Origin: CAVQGZ01 sp964356295
GTDB taxonomy: Bacteria; Actinomycetota; Actinomycetes; Jiangellales; Jiangellaceae
Reading direction: 5' to 3'
Assembly (NCBI GenBank): GCA_964356295.1
Contig: CAYHHE010000050.1
Coordinates: 1-21,570 of the forward strand
DNA: 21,570 nt
Every line of letters starts with the position of its first letter. The stretch's first letter is position 1. A program made the position numbers and the translations under genes. Under the pieces are notes generated by a model. It saw only the letters and a program-made list of their open reading frames with translations, had not been told where the DNA came from and made no database searches. Of this stretch, positions 14,144 through 21,500 are shown piece after piece.

Positions 14144-14150
14144 TAGTATG
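14144..14150. promoter_or_regulatory. Overlapping divergent -10-like hexamers
   Basis: TAGTAT (14144-14149, plus) and CATACT (14150-14145, minus) occupy the same bases between the SDR gene and the small broken ORF. Either could be a -10, and they could not both be used at once. Confidence 0.3.
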
Positions 14151-14202
14151 CGGCGGCGGCCGCGGAGTCGCCCGCGAACGTCGTGAAGGGCACGGGTGCA
14201 CC

Positions 14203-14368
14203 TTGCCGAACGACCTGCCCTCCCCAGAGCTCGACCCTCGGGACCAGACGGCGTACGACCTGCTTCAACGAAACCTGCAGTGTCGGGGACTCCCCGCTGA
14301 AGGCTCAGCACACCTTCGACCGAGCGGTCGCGGCGATCCTTGAGGAGGCGGAGGCGTCCGCACGCTGA
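14203..14368 (+). pseudogene. Small frameshifted ORF of unknown function
   Basis: Frame 1 from the TTG at 14203 reads LPNDLPSPELDPRDQTAYDL and LLQRNLQCRGLPAEG, a sensible small polar protein, then degenerates into SAHLRPSGRGDP and stops at 14343. From about 14300 the next frame reads KAQHTFDRAVAAILEEAEAS, an equally sensible acidic helix, up to a TGA at 14366-14368. Together the two parts look like one protein of about 55 residues broken by a one-base indel near 14295-14305. The family is not recognised. Sequencing error, a true frameshift mutation or chance are all possible. A TAGTAT -10-like element lies about 55 bases upstream. Confidence 0.4.
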
Positions 14369-14407
14369 CCGTGTCCAGGCAGGCTCCTCGAGCACCGAGC
14401 GCTAGCA

Positions 14408-15286
14408 CTAGCCCGCGCGCAGATGGGTGGCGAGCGCGCTCATGTCAGCCTCGCCGAACCCGGCGTCGATGGCCCGGCCGACCACCGCCTGATTGGTGGC
14501 GAGCTGGGACATCTGCGCCTCGACCCGTCCGGCCAGCTCGGCGGCCAGATCGAGGTCCTTGGCAACCAGGTCCAGGGCGAAGGCAACCGGGGTGTCCTCC
14601 GGGTGCTCGTACGCCTCGCGCTTGTAGAGGACGAAGGGGGCGGCCACCGCACTGCTGGCGATCACCTCGTAGGCGGCACTGCGCTCCACCCCGGCCTTCT
14701 CTGCCAGCACCAGGGCCTCGGCGAGGGCGATGTTGAGCGCGTGCACCATGCTGTTGACGACGAGCTTCATGGTGGCGCCGGTGCCGAGCGGGCCCAGGTG
14801 GATGACCCGACGGGCGAACGCCGCCAGGACGGGCTCCGCCTGGGCCAAGGCCTCCGCAGGTCCACCGACCATCACCAGCAGCTGCCCGGCCTCGACGGTG
14901 GCCACGCTGCCGGAGACCGGGGTGTCCAGCAGCGTCGCGCCCGCGGCGGCCACGCCGGCCCGAAGTCCCTGCAGGGTGGCAGGGTCGACAGTGCTGGTGT
15001 CGGCGACCACCGCGCCAGGTCGCAGGCCGGCGACCAGGCCCTCAGGCCCGAGATAGGCGGCCCGCACTGCTGCGTCGTCAGCGAGCGAGACGACCACCAC
15101 GTCGGCCGTCGCCGCCGCCTCCTTCGGGGTGGCGGCCACACCGGCGCCATGCCGCTCGGCCAGCTGCCGGGCCCTCGCGGTCGTCCGGTTGTACACGACG
15201 ACGTCGTGACCCGCGTCGGCCAGCCGTCCGACCATGGCCGCCCCCATCCGACCCGCCCCCACGACGGCGACCCTGCGACCACTCAC
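14408..15286 (-). CDS. NAD(P)-dependent beta-hydroxyacid dehydrogenase (3-hydroxyisobutyrate dehydrogenase-like)
   Basis: A 292-residue enzyme of the 3-hydroxyisobutyrate / tartronate-semialdehyde / 6-phosphogluconate dehydrogenase superfamily. The Rossmann loop GAGRMG is at 10-15. The substrate loop DTPVSGS is at 121-127, and the catalytic lysine is K174 in GTGATMKLVVNS. N178 follows at the conserved position. NRT after the second strand (33-35) suggests NADP rather than NAD preference, by analogy with related enzymes. The substrate is a small beta-hydroxyacid but cannot be named. The ATG overlaps the stop of the upstream SDR by 4 bp, so both come from one transcript that originally began with the amidohydrolase and bicupin genes, now broken. 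Confidence 0.92.
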   Translation of the reverse strand: MSGRRVAVVGAGRMGAAMVGRLADAGHDVVVYNRTTARARQLAERHGAGVAATPKEAAATADVVVVSLADDAAVRAAYLGPEGLVAGLRPGAVVADTSTVDPATLQGLRAGVAAAGATLLDTPVSGSVATVEAGQLLVMVGGPAEALAQAEPVLAAFARRVIHLGPLGTGATMKLVVNSMVHALNIALAEALVLAEKAGVERSAAYEVIASSAVAAPFVLYKREAYEHPEDTPVAFALDLVAKDLDLAAELAGRVEAQMSQLATNQAVVGRAIDAGFGEADMSALATHLRAG

Positions 15287-15975
15287 GTGAGCAGCCAGCC
15301 GCTGTCGACGTAGAGCTGGATCCCGTTGGCCCCGCGGTTCTCCAGCAGGAAGTCGACAGCGCCGACGATGTCTTCCATGGACGCCAGCCGGCCGCCTGGG
15401 GTGCGTGACCGGTAGCCCTCGAGCACCGCATCGGGTTTGTCGGCCCAGAACGGGCTGTCCCCGATGATCCCCGGATGGACCGCGTTCACCCGGATCGGCG
15501 CCATCTCCAGAGCGAGGGCGTTGACCATGCCGACCACACCCCCGTTGACCGTCGCCACTGTCACCGAGCCCGGATAGGGGTGGTCCTTGGCGCGCCCGCC
15601 GAACATGACGATCGCGGACTCGTCGTGAAGCGCCGTCAGCAGCGCGTGCACCACCTCGGTGTAGCCGACGAGCTTGGTCGTCACCAACCGGACGGCTCGG
15701 TCGATGTCGTAGTCCTTGATGACGTTGTTGTCGCGCTCGATCGCCGAGATCACGAGGTAGTCCACGTGCTCGATGCCCGACAGGGCACCGGCGACGGTGT
15801 GGGGTTCGCTCAGGTCCACCGCGAGTCCGCTCACCGTTCCCGCCACGGAGGCTGCCACCTCGTCTGCGCGCGCCTTGCTCCGTCCGGTCAGGATGACCTC
15901 GTCCCCGAGGGTGGCTCGGTGTGTGACGATCTGAAGGCCGAGACCGCTGGTCCCACCGATGACGACGGTCTTCAT
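15283..15975 (-). CDS. SDR-type protein lacking the usual YxxxK
   Basis: A 230-residue Rossmann protein of the SDR family. The cofactor motif GGTSGLG (8-14) and the C-terminal RVNAVHPGIIGDSPF are typical. The NNAG element is replaced by VISAIE. The catalytic Ser region reads IVMFGGRA, and where the Tyr and Lys should be the sequence is SVTVATVNGGVVG, so the usual YxxxK is absent. I recall related actinobacterial SDRs with the same replacement, so this is probably a subgroup trait rather than a mutation. Whether it is catalytic is uncertain. The ATG at 15975 is chosen because GGAGGG precedes it by 5 nt, although the frame is open to 16071. It overlaps the dehydrogenase gene as ATGA. Confidence 0.87.
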   Translation of the reverse strand: MKTVVIGGTSGLGLQIVTHRATLGDEVILTGRSKARADEVAASVAGTVSGLAVDLSEPHTVAGALSGIEHVDYLVISAIERDNNVIKDYDIDRAVRLVTTKLVGYTEVVHALLTALHDESAIVMFGGRAKDHPYPGSVTVATVNGGVVGMVNALALEMAPIRVNAVHPGIIGDSPFWADKPDAVLEGYRSRTPGGRLASMEDIVGAVDFLLENRGANGIQLYVDSGWLLT

Positions 15976-16006
15976 GACGTCCCTCCGGTCAGCTGCTTCT
16001 GCAGGC

Positions 16007-16750
16007 TCAAGCGACGTCACCCGGCTCGAACCGGTACGAGGTCCCGTCGAAGATCGCCTCGACGGACCCATCGAGGATGAGATAGGCCTCCTCGAAGGGG
16101 TGGTCGTGAGCTCCGGCGAGCCCGTTGGGCTCGTACTGCACCATGAACATCGTAGTGAGCGCGGCCCCGAGGTCGGAGTCGACCATCATCTTCACGGTGA
16201 TGCCGCTGTAGACCAGCAGGGCCGTGCGCATACTGGCCGACACGGCGAGCCGGTTCTGGGTCTGCTGGGTGGGGTCCATGTTGGCCGGGTCGACGTGCCC
16301 GTAGCGCCGAGTCCTCGGGTCCCTGACGTCTGGGTCCACCGGCTCGGTGAGGGGAACCTCGGGGACGAGCACGGTGTCCATGTCATGCTCCGGACGTGGC
16401 GTCGGGGCCGCCATCCGGGCGAAGGTCACCGGGGCGTCCGACTCGTTGCGCAGCCAGTGCGGGACGCCGATCGGGACAGCCCGTAGTCCCCCGGCCGCAA
16501 CCGCGCCGCCTCGCCCGGGGTCTGCACGACCACCTCGCCCTCGAGCACGTACAGGCTCTCCTCGTAGGAGTGGACGTGCGCCGGGAGCGAGCCATCGGGG
16601 TCGAACCGGCCGAGCCCGAACCCGGTGTGCACGGCTGCGGTAGAGGCGTCGACGACCGACAGCCGGCGTACCCACTGGCGACCGACAGGGGGCCTGCCGC
16701 CGGGCCCAGGAGACCTTTGAGTCCCGGCGGCCGAGGTGATGCGTGGTCAC
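16007..16750 (-). pseudogene. Bicupin protein gene with frameshift and truncated end
   Basis: Two cupin halves of one protein are visible in different frames. The first reads RQWVRRLSVVDASTAAVH and on through LPAHVHSYEESLYVLEGEVV to RPGDYGL, in one frame that ends in nonsense. The continuation VPIGVPHWLRNESDAPVTFA lies one frame over. Adding a single base next to 16476-16477 would join them as GDYGLVPIGVPHW. The second cupin has GAHDHPFEEAYLILDGSVEA with metal-type His and Glu, but it stops at EPGDVA, about 30-40 residues before the domain should end. The start is also unclear: a GTG at 16750 overlaps the amidohydrolase stop as GTGA but is in the wrong frame for the first cupin. Bicupins of this shape include ring-cleavage dioxygenases and ureidoglycine aminohydrolase, and which one this was cannot be told. 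Confidence 0.75.
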
Positions 16751-16980
16751 TGAACCGGCCCCTCGAGCTGCGCTTCTTCAGCCTCTTCGAGTGCCTCGGC
16801 GTCCACAGCAGCCTGCGCCAGGATCTTGGCGTCGGCGGCTGCCTGAACCGGGTAGTCACGCGAGTCCTGCACCGCCGAGATCGCCTTGGCGACGTCGGCG
16901 AGAAGGCGGACGTCGCGCTTGCTGAACTCGCCGTCCACGATGACGTGCTCGACGTTGGACACGTCCGCCGACAGCGTCAC
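16747..16980 (-). pseudogene. C-terminal fragment of an amidohydrolase
   Basis: The 77-residue ORF opens with TLSADVSNVEHVIVDGEF and continues KRDVRLLADVAKA ... SRDYPVQ. This is the pattern found at the very end of metal-dependent amidohydrolases of the TRZ/ATZ (chlorohydrolase, guanine deaminase) group, where it forms the last strand of the small beta domain. The metal-binding barrel is missing: an in-frame TGA lies two codons upstream and the divergent ABC operon begins soon after. The ORF may still be translated from its GTG, but it cannot be an active hydrolase. The tail after the domain is Ala/Glu-rich and low complexity. Its stop overlaps a GTG as GTGA, the relic of an operon junction with the bicupin gene. 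Confidence 0.6.
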
Positions 16981-17135
16981 CGCCGCTCATCGGCGGGATG
17001 GATGCCTCCGACGGGGCGTCCGCCGTCACCGGGACGACAACCGGGCTCCGACCTGGACGCCACCGGACAGCGCGCACCTGCCGGCGCTGCCGTGACACGG
17101 GCGGAGGGCGGGCCATAGCCGGCCGGTGCATCCCC

Positions 17136-17158
17136 TAGGGTGACCCTGCAGAGGGGAG
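17136..17158 (+). promoter_or_regulatory. -10 element and ribosome site of the ABC operon
   Basis: TAGGGT (17136-17141) fits the TANNNT -10 and predicts a start near 17148. GAGGGGAG (17151-17158) is a good ribosome site 4 nt before the GTG at 17163. This message would have a very short leader. Confidence 0.5.
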
Positions 17159-17162
17159 CGCC

Positions 17163-18086
17163 GTGACCGAACCGGTGATCGAGGCCCAGGGCTTGTCCAA
17201 GTCGTACGGCTCGACGGTCGCGCTGCGAGGCCTGGATCTGCAGGTCACACCCGGCCAGGTGTTCGGCTTCCTCGGGCCCAACGGCGCGGGCAAGACGACG
17301 ACGATCCGGATCCTGCTCGACCTCATCCGGCAGAACAGCGGCTCGGTGCGCGTGCTCGGGCTCGACCCGCGCAACGACGGGGTAGCACTGCGGCGACGCA
17401 TCGGGTACCTGGAGGGCGACTTCGTCGTCGACGGGCGCCAGTCCGGGCACGAGTTGCTGACGTACCTGGGGAACCTCCGGGGCGGCGTGCCGGCTTCGCG
17501 GATCACCGAGCTGGCCCAGCGCCTGCGCCTCGACCTGCGACCCAAGATCAAGACGTTGTCGAAGGGCAACCGGCAGAAGGTGGGGCTGATCCAGGCCTTC
17601 ATGCACGAGCCCGAGCTGCTCATCCTGGACGAGCCGACCGGCGGCCTCGACCCCTTCCTGCAGCAGGAGTTCGCTGCGATGGCCCGTGAGGTCGTCGCCG
17701 AGGGACGAACCGTGTTCATGTCCTCGCACGTGATGAGCGAGGTCCAGAAGACCGCCGACCGGGTCGGGATCATCCGCGACGGCCTCATGGCCAGCGTGGA
17801 CGACGTCGAGCGCCTGCGGGAGTCCTCCATCCGGCACGTCGAGATCGTCTTCGCCGACCCGGTGCCCGCCGAGGAGTTCGCCGGCATCGAGGGCGTCAGC
17901 GACCTCAACGTCAGCGGCGAGGTGCTGCGCTGCCGGCTGGACGGCTCGGCCGACGCCCTGGTCAAGGCTGCGGCCACCCACACCGTGCTCAGCCTGACCA
18001 GCCAGGAGCCCGACCTCGAAGAGGTGTTCTTCCACCGGTACGAGAACGGTCCGGCGGGTCACCCCGCAAGCGGGGCGCAGTCGTGA
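17163..18086 (+). CDS. ABC-2 type exporter, ATP-binding subunit
   Basis: A 307-residue ATPase of an ABC-2 exporter. Walker A is GPNGAGKT (38-45) and Walker B is LLILDEP (152-158), followed by TGGLDP. The H-loop His is H189 in SSHVMSE. The signature is LSKGNRQK (132-139) in place of LSGGQ, a variant usual in exporters of the NatA or drug-resistance type. The C-terminal 90 residues form the extra domain common in this group. It energises export through the permease encoded next, and the two overlap by 4 bp (GTGA). The substrate is not predictable; antibiotics, lipids or ions are all possible. The gene is divergent from the decayed catabolic cluster. Confidence 0.95.
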   Translation: MTEPVIEAQGLSKSYGSTVALRGLDLQVTPGQVFGFLGPNGAGKTTTIRILLDLIRQNSGSVRVLGLDPRNDGVALRRRIGYLEGDFVVDGRQSGHELLTYLGNLRGGVPASRITELAQRLRLDLRPKIKTLSKGNRQKVGLIQAFMHEPELLILDEPTGGLDPFLQQEFAAMAREVVAEGRTVFMSSHVMSEVQKTADRVGIIRDGLMASVDDVERLRESSIRHVEIVFADPVPAEEFAGIEGVSDLNVSGEVLRCRLDGSADALVKAAATHTVLSLTSQEPDLEEVFFHRYENGPAGHPASGAQS

Positions 18087-18877
18087 TCCGCTCGGTCTAC
18101 GCCAAGTGGCTGTGGGACTCCCGACGCTCGCTGCTGGCCTGGACGCTGGGCATCCTGTTCGTCGGCTGCGGGTACGCCGCGTTCTGGCCCACGATCGACA
18201 ACCCCGACATCGCCGAGCTGATCGCGAACTACCCCGAGGCGATTCTCGAGGCACTCAACTACACCAACATCACCACGCCCGACGGCTACCTCATGGCCAC
18301 GGTGTACGGGCTGGTCGTGGCCGTGCTCATGCTGGTGTTCGCGATCGCCTCGGGCACCCGCATCATCGCGGGCGAGGAGGAGGCTGGGACGTTGGACGTC
18401 ACGCTGTCCCACCCGGTGAGCCGCGCGTCGGTAGCCCTGCAGCGTGTGGCCGCCTTCGTGACCGCGGTTGTCGCGCTCGTCGCGGTGTTCTGGGTCGCCA
18501 TGCTCGCCGTCGCCGGGCCCGCGTCGTTCGACAGCGTCTCCCCCGCCCGATTCGCCGCGATGCACCTGCACCTGGGCCTGTTCACGGTGGTGTTCGGCTG
18601 CCTGAGTTTCGCGGTAGGGGCCGCGACGGGGCGTCGGGCGCTGGCTCTGGCGGTCGGAGCCGTCGTCGGCGTCATCGCCTACGCGGCCAGTGGGATCATC
18701 CCGCAGGTCGAGGGCCTGGAGTGGGTGAAGGACTACTCGGCGTTCTTCTGGCTCACCGGCTCCGCACCGTTGACCAACGGCGCCGACCCCGCCCACGTCG
18801 GGATCATGCTCGGGTTGTCGGTCCTCTTCGTCGCCATCGGTACCGTCGGCCTGCAGCGCCGTGACCTGGCCGTCTGA
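18083..18877 (+). CDS. ABC-2 type exporter, permease subunit
   Basis: A 264-residue integral membrane protein with about six hydrophobic segments: near 18-36, 70-90, 115-138, 155-175, 190-207 and 235-256. The first follows a basic, Trp-containing N-terminus (KWLWDSRRSLLAWTLG). A cytoplasmic loop after the second segment has AGEEEAGTLDVTLSHPVSR, which closely resembles the conserved E-x-GT-hydrophobic motif of ABC-2 permeases (ExxxGTLDxLLxxPVSR). It pairs with the ATPase gene, overlapping it by GTGA. The subunit probably forms a homodimer with two ATPases. The substrate is unknown. Confidence 0.92.
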   Translation: MIRSVYAKWLWDSRRSLLAWTLGILFVGCGYAAFWPTIDNPDIAELIANYPEAILEALNYTNITTPDGYLMATVYGLVVAVLMLVFAIASGTRIIAGEEEAGTLDVTLSHPVSRASVALQRVAAFVTAVVALVAVFWVAMLAVAGPASFDSVSPARFAAMHLHLGLFTVVFGCLSFAVGAATGRRALALAVGAVVGVIAYAASGIIPQVEGLEWVKDYSAFFWLTGSAPLTNGADPAHVGIMLGLSVLFVAIGTVGLQRRDLAV

Positions 18878-18895
18878 CCCCGGGCCCCGCCGCGG

Positions 18896-18907
18896 TAGGG
18901 ACCGACC
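18896..18907 (+). promoter_or_regulatory. Possible -10 and leaderless start of the hydrolase gene
   Basis: TAGGGA (18896-18901) is followed by CCGACC (6 nt) and ATG at 18908. The last base departs from TANNNT, so this is the weakest of the 6-nt-spaced candidates. The same bases could instead act as a poor ribosome site. Confidence 0.3.
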
Positions 18908-19552
18908 ATGACATGGACGCCGGTGACGATCACCACCGAGGACGCGGATCTCCCGGGGGACCTCGCCGTGCCGCAGGGCTCTGCTCGGGTGGTGGTCTTC
19001 GCGCACGGAAGCGGAAGCAGCCGCCACAGCCCCCGTAACCGCGCTGTCGCCGAGCACCTCGTCCAGGCCGGTCTGGGCGTGCTGCTGTTCGACCTGCTCA
19101 CCGGACGTGAGGGGGAGAACCGGCGACTCGTCTTCGACATCCCCTTCCTCGCGGGCCGACTGGTCGGGGCGACGCAGTGGCTGCTGACCACGTCACCGTG
19201 GGCGCACGGACCCGGGCATCGCTCGGTCGGCTACTTCGGCGCCAGCACCGGGGCGGGTGCAGCGCTGTGGGCAGCAGCCGACCCGTCTGTCGCCGCGTCC
19301 GTCGCCGCCGTGGTGTCGCGTGGGGGGCGACCCGATCTTGCCCAGGCGCGTCTGGGTCAGGTGCGCGCCCCGACGCTGCTCATCGTCGGGGGCCACGACC
19401 TGCAGGTGCTCGACCTCAACCGCCGCGCCCAGGCGTTGCTGCGCTGCGAGAACCACCTGGCCGTGGTGCCCGGAGCCACGCACCTGTTCGAGGAGCCGGG
19501 TGCTATGGAGCAGGTCGCCCACCTCGCCACCGACTGGTTCCGCGCCCACTGA
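18908..19552 (+). CDS. Alpha/beta hydrolase (dienelactone hydrolase-like)
   Basis: A 214-residue alpha/beta hydrolase. The nucleophile is S113 in GYFGASTGAGAAL, the acid is D164 in VGGHD, and the base is H192 in GATHLFEEPG. FAHGSGSSRHSPRN (31-44) forms the oxyanion-hole side. This subgroup occurs in actinobacteria alone or fused to a phosphoribosyltransferase domain; here it is alone. It is likely cytoplasmic, with no signal peptide. The substrate is unknown: an ester or lactone hydrolase activity is the general expectation. The gene lies 30 bases after the permease and 22 bases before the MBL-fold gene, so read-through from the ABC promoter is possible. Confidence 0.9.
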   Translation: MTWTPVTITTEDADLPGDLAVPQGSARVVVFAHGSGSSRHSPRNRAVAEHLVQAGLGVLLFDLLTGREGENRRLVFDIPFLAGRLVGATQWLLTTSPWAHGPGHRSVGYFGASTGAGAALWAAADPSVAASVAAVVSRGGRPDLAQARLGQVRAPTLLIVGGHDLQVLDLNRRAQALLRCENHLAVVPGATHLFEEPGAMEQVAHLATDWFRAH

Positions 19553-19574
19553 CGAGACCGACTGGGAGCCAGCG

Positions 19575-20348
19575 ATGACGCATCCGCCTGCTGAGATCGC
19601 CACTGACGTCCACTGCCTCGGACCGTGGGGACGGACCCAGACCAACGTCTACCTCGTGCGCTCCGGGCCGTCCTGGGCACTCGTGGACGCCGGCTGGGAG
19701 GGCGACGCGGCGCGCATCGAGGCCGCCGTCGGGGCCGTGATGGGTCCCGACCGTCGCCCGGAGGTCATCCTGCTGACCCACGTGCACCCCGACCACTCCG
19801 GGTCGGCCGGGACGTTGGCACGCTCCTGGGGCTGCCCGGTGTACCTGGACGCCGGCGACCTGCCCAAGGCAGTCGGCGACTTCGCCGGGATGACGGCCAA
19901 CGCCATGGTGCTCGACCGGTGGGTGATCCTGCCGCTGATGCGGGCGATGGGGACGCAGCGACGCGACGCGGTGCTGGCCCGATCGAGCATCGCCGACGTC
20001 GCCCGCACGTTCGAGCCGGGCACCGCTGTCCCGGGGCTGCCGGACTGGGAGCGGATACCGACCCCCGGACACACCCCTGGCCACGTGTCCTACTTCCGGC
20101 CTGCGGACCGCGCTCTGATCAGCGGTGATGCGCTGATGACCCTGCTGGTCAACTCCCCTGCCGGCCTCCTCGGTCGGCAGGGCCTGTCCGGGCCCCCGTG
20201 GTACACCACCTGGGACCGCCGGCGCGCCGCCACGTCGCTGGTGACGCTGGCGCGGCTGGAACCGTCCGTGCTGGCAGGCGGTCACGGCAGGCCGATGACC
20301 GGCCCCGCGACGGCGGGTGCGGTGCGGGCGTTCGTCGCCGCGGGCTGA
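19575..20348 (+). CDS. MBL-fold metallohydrolase
   Basis: A 257-residue metallo-beta-lactamase-fold hydrolase. The metal ligands are H69, H71, D73 and H74 in THVHPDHSG. The next ligand lies in TPGHTPGHVSYF (163-174), with D185 in SGDAL and H237 in AGGHGRPM. This set binds two metal ions and suits glyoxalase II-like or lactonase-like hydrolases. An insertion at about 95-150 (LPKAVGDF ... MRAMGTQRRDAV) is helical and could form a substrate lid. The ATG at 19575 is chosen because GGGAG (19564-19568) lies 6 nt ahead and the protein then begins at the first strand; the frame itself is open far upstream through the hydrolase gene. The gene ends 10 bases from the converging oxidoreductase. Confidence 0.92.
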   Translation: MTHPPAEIATDVHCLGPWGRTQTNVYLVRSGPSWALVDAGWEGDAARIEAAVGAVMGPDRRPEVILLTHVHPDHSGSAGTLARSWGCPVYLDAGDLPKAVGDFAGMTANAMVLDRWVILPLMRAMGTQRRDAVLARSSIADVARTFEPGTAVPGLPDWERIPTPGHTPGHVSYFRPADRALISGDALMTLLVNSPAGLLGRQGLSGPPWYTTWDRRRAATSLVTLARLEPSVLAGGHGRPMTGPATAGAVRAFVAAG

Positions 20349-20358
20349 CCAGCCGTCC

Positions 20359-21003
20359 TCAGCGCTGCGACACGGTGGGCGCCCGCCCGATGAGGGAGTC
20401 GTCGTCGAGCGCGTCGAGCATCAGCCCCGCCAGGGCCTCGCGGCTGATCCAGGGACGCGGCTTGGGCTGCCCGTGGTAGCTGAGCACGACCTCGCCGGCA
20501 TGCTCCCGGTCACGCAGCGCCGACGGACGCAGCGCCGTCCAGTCCAGCCCCGACTGTCGCAGCACCCGCTCGGAGTCCTCGTGGCCGCGGTAGGCGGCAC
20601 CGATGCCGCTGTGGCGCACCAGCCAGGCGAAGCCGGGCGGCAGGTCGCCGGCGGAGTCACCGACACCGCCGGCGCTGATGACCACGATCCTGGAGATCCC
20701 CTGCTCTCGCATGAGCCGCGTCGCGTTGCCCATGCACGTCTGCATGAACTCGGGCGGGCTGGTCAACGGCGCCCATGGCCAGGCCGACGTCCGTGAGATC
20801 CCCAGCGCGCTGAGCATGGCGATGCAGCCGAGCATGGCTCGGCGCATGTCCGCCTCGCTCTGCGGGGTGCCCTCGACGACCTGCAGCCGCTCGGACCAGG
20901 CCTCGAGGCGGTCGCGTGAGCGGGCGAGGGCATGGACCGCGAAGCCCCGCGAGAGTGCCTGCCGGACCACCCGCCGTCCGGTGTTGCCGGTCCCGCCCAG
21001 CAC
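20359..21003 (-). CDS. NAD(P)-binding Rossmann protein (NmrA / atypical SDR type)
   Basis: A protein of at least 214 residues with the atypical-SDR cofactor motif GGTGNTGRRVV at its N-terminus. VVEGTPQSEADMRRAM, VVISAGGVG and LDWTALRPSAL are the landmarks of the NAD(P)H-binding group related to NmrA and ycf39. These proteins reduce small substrates or sense the NADP/NADPH ratio. The first canonical start is the GTG at 21003, but it cuts off most of the first beta strand. The codons ahead of it read TPPTGEQAPEAPRTILVLGG back to a CTG at 21054, which overlaps the usp stop as CTGA, so the true start may be that CTG. It is then translationally coupled to the usp gene and shares its transcript. 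The GTG remains the conservative choice. Confidence 0.85.
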   Translation of the reverse strand: MLGGTGNTGRRVVRQALSRGFAVHALARSRDRLEAWSERLQVVEGTPQSEADMRRAMLGCIAMLSALGISRTSAWPWAPLTSPPEFMQTCMGNATRLMREQGISRIVVISAGGVGDSAGDLPPGFAWLVRHSGIGAAYRGHEDSERVLRQSGLDWTALRPSALRDREHAGEVVLSYHGQPKPRPWISREALAGLMLDALDDDSLIGRAPTVSQR

Positions 21004-21050
21004 GAGGATCGTCCGGGGTGCCTCAGGCGCCTGCTCCCCGGTGGGCGGCG

Positions 21051-21497
21051 TCAGCGCGGCGCGACCTCACCATGCAGCAGGGGGTCGGGCCGGCCCCAGG
21101 GGATCACCAGCACCGGGCAGGACCCCATCCTGATGCAGGCCAGGCTCACCGAGCCCAGCGCCGGGTTGCTGATGGAGGACATGCCGTGGCTCCCGAGCAC
21201 GATCAGGTCCGCACCTCGGGTGGCGTCCACGAGCGTGACGATCGGGTCGCCCTCGACCACCTCGTAGGACACGACGGGTCGGTGGCGGCTCGCCTCGAGG
21301 CTGTCGACGACCATCGCGACCAGGGTCCGCTCGGCGTCCGCCCAGCGGGTGGCGCGCTCGGCCTCGTCCAGGTCCTTGGTGTTGACCGTCATGATGGCCT
21401 GCACGGTTGCTCCGCGCGCAGCGGCGTAGGGGAGTGCCCAGTCGAGGGCTCGACGTGACTGCTCGGACCCATCGACACCGACGACGACGAGCGCCAT
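21051..21497 (-). CDS. Universal stress protein, UspA family (second copy)
   Basis: A 148-residue single Usp domain with VVVGVDGS at the N-terminus and the ATP-site pattern GSHG, nine residues, GS near the end, followed by MGSCPVLVIP. It shares SLACIRMGSCPV and most of the ATP loop with the copy at 180-623, so the two are paralogues. The middle regions differ, with an ERATRWADAERT helix here. The frame opens at a GTG at 21506, but that codon is part of the ribosome site; the ATG at 21497 has the perfect GGAGGTGATC at the right distance. The gene heads a unit with the NAD(P)-binding protein. A DosR-like box upstream would fit hypoxia or nitric oxide control, as seen for many mycobacterial Usp genes. 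Confidence 0.92.
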   Translation of the reverse strand: MALVVVGVDGSEQSRRALDWALPYAAARGATVQAIMTVNTKDLDEAERATRWADAERTLVAMVVDSLEASRHRPVVSYEVVEGDPIVTLVDATRGADLIVLGSHGMSSISNPALGSVSLACIRMGSCPVLVIPWGRPDPLLHGEVAPR

Positions 21498-21500
21498 CGC

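Noticed and set aside
14401..14412. Palindrome GCTAGCACTAGC at the end of the hydroxyacid dehydrogenase gene as a terminator
   Set aside because: The 5-bp arms with a 2-nt loop are too short, and the palindrome includes the stop codon itself.
16977..18254. A 425-codon minus-strand open frame opposite the ABC operon
   Set aside because: It is antisense to the ATPase with intact Walker motifs. It has no recognisable domain.
180..21497. The two usp genes as direct repeats bounding a mobile element or duplicated block
   Set aside because: Similarity is at protein level only, concentrated in the ATP-binding segment. There is no integrase, transposase or matching DNA repeat at the ends.
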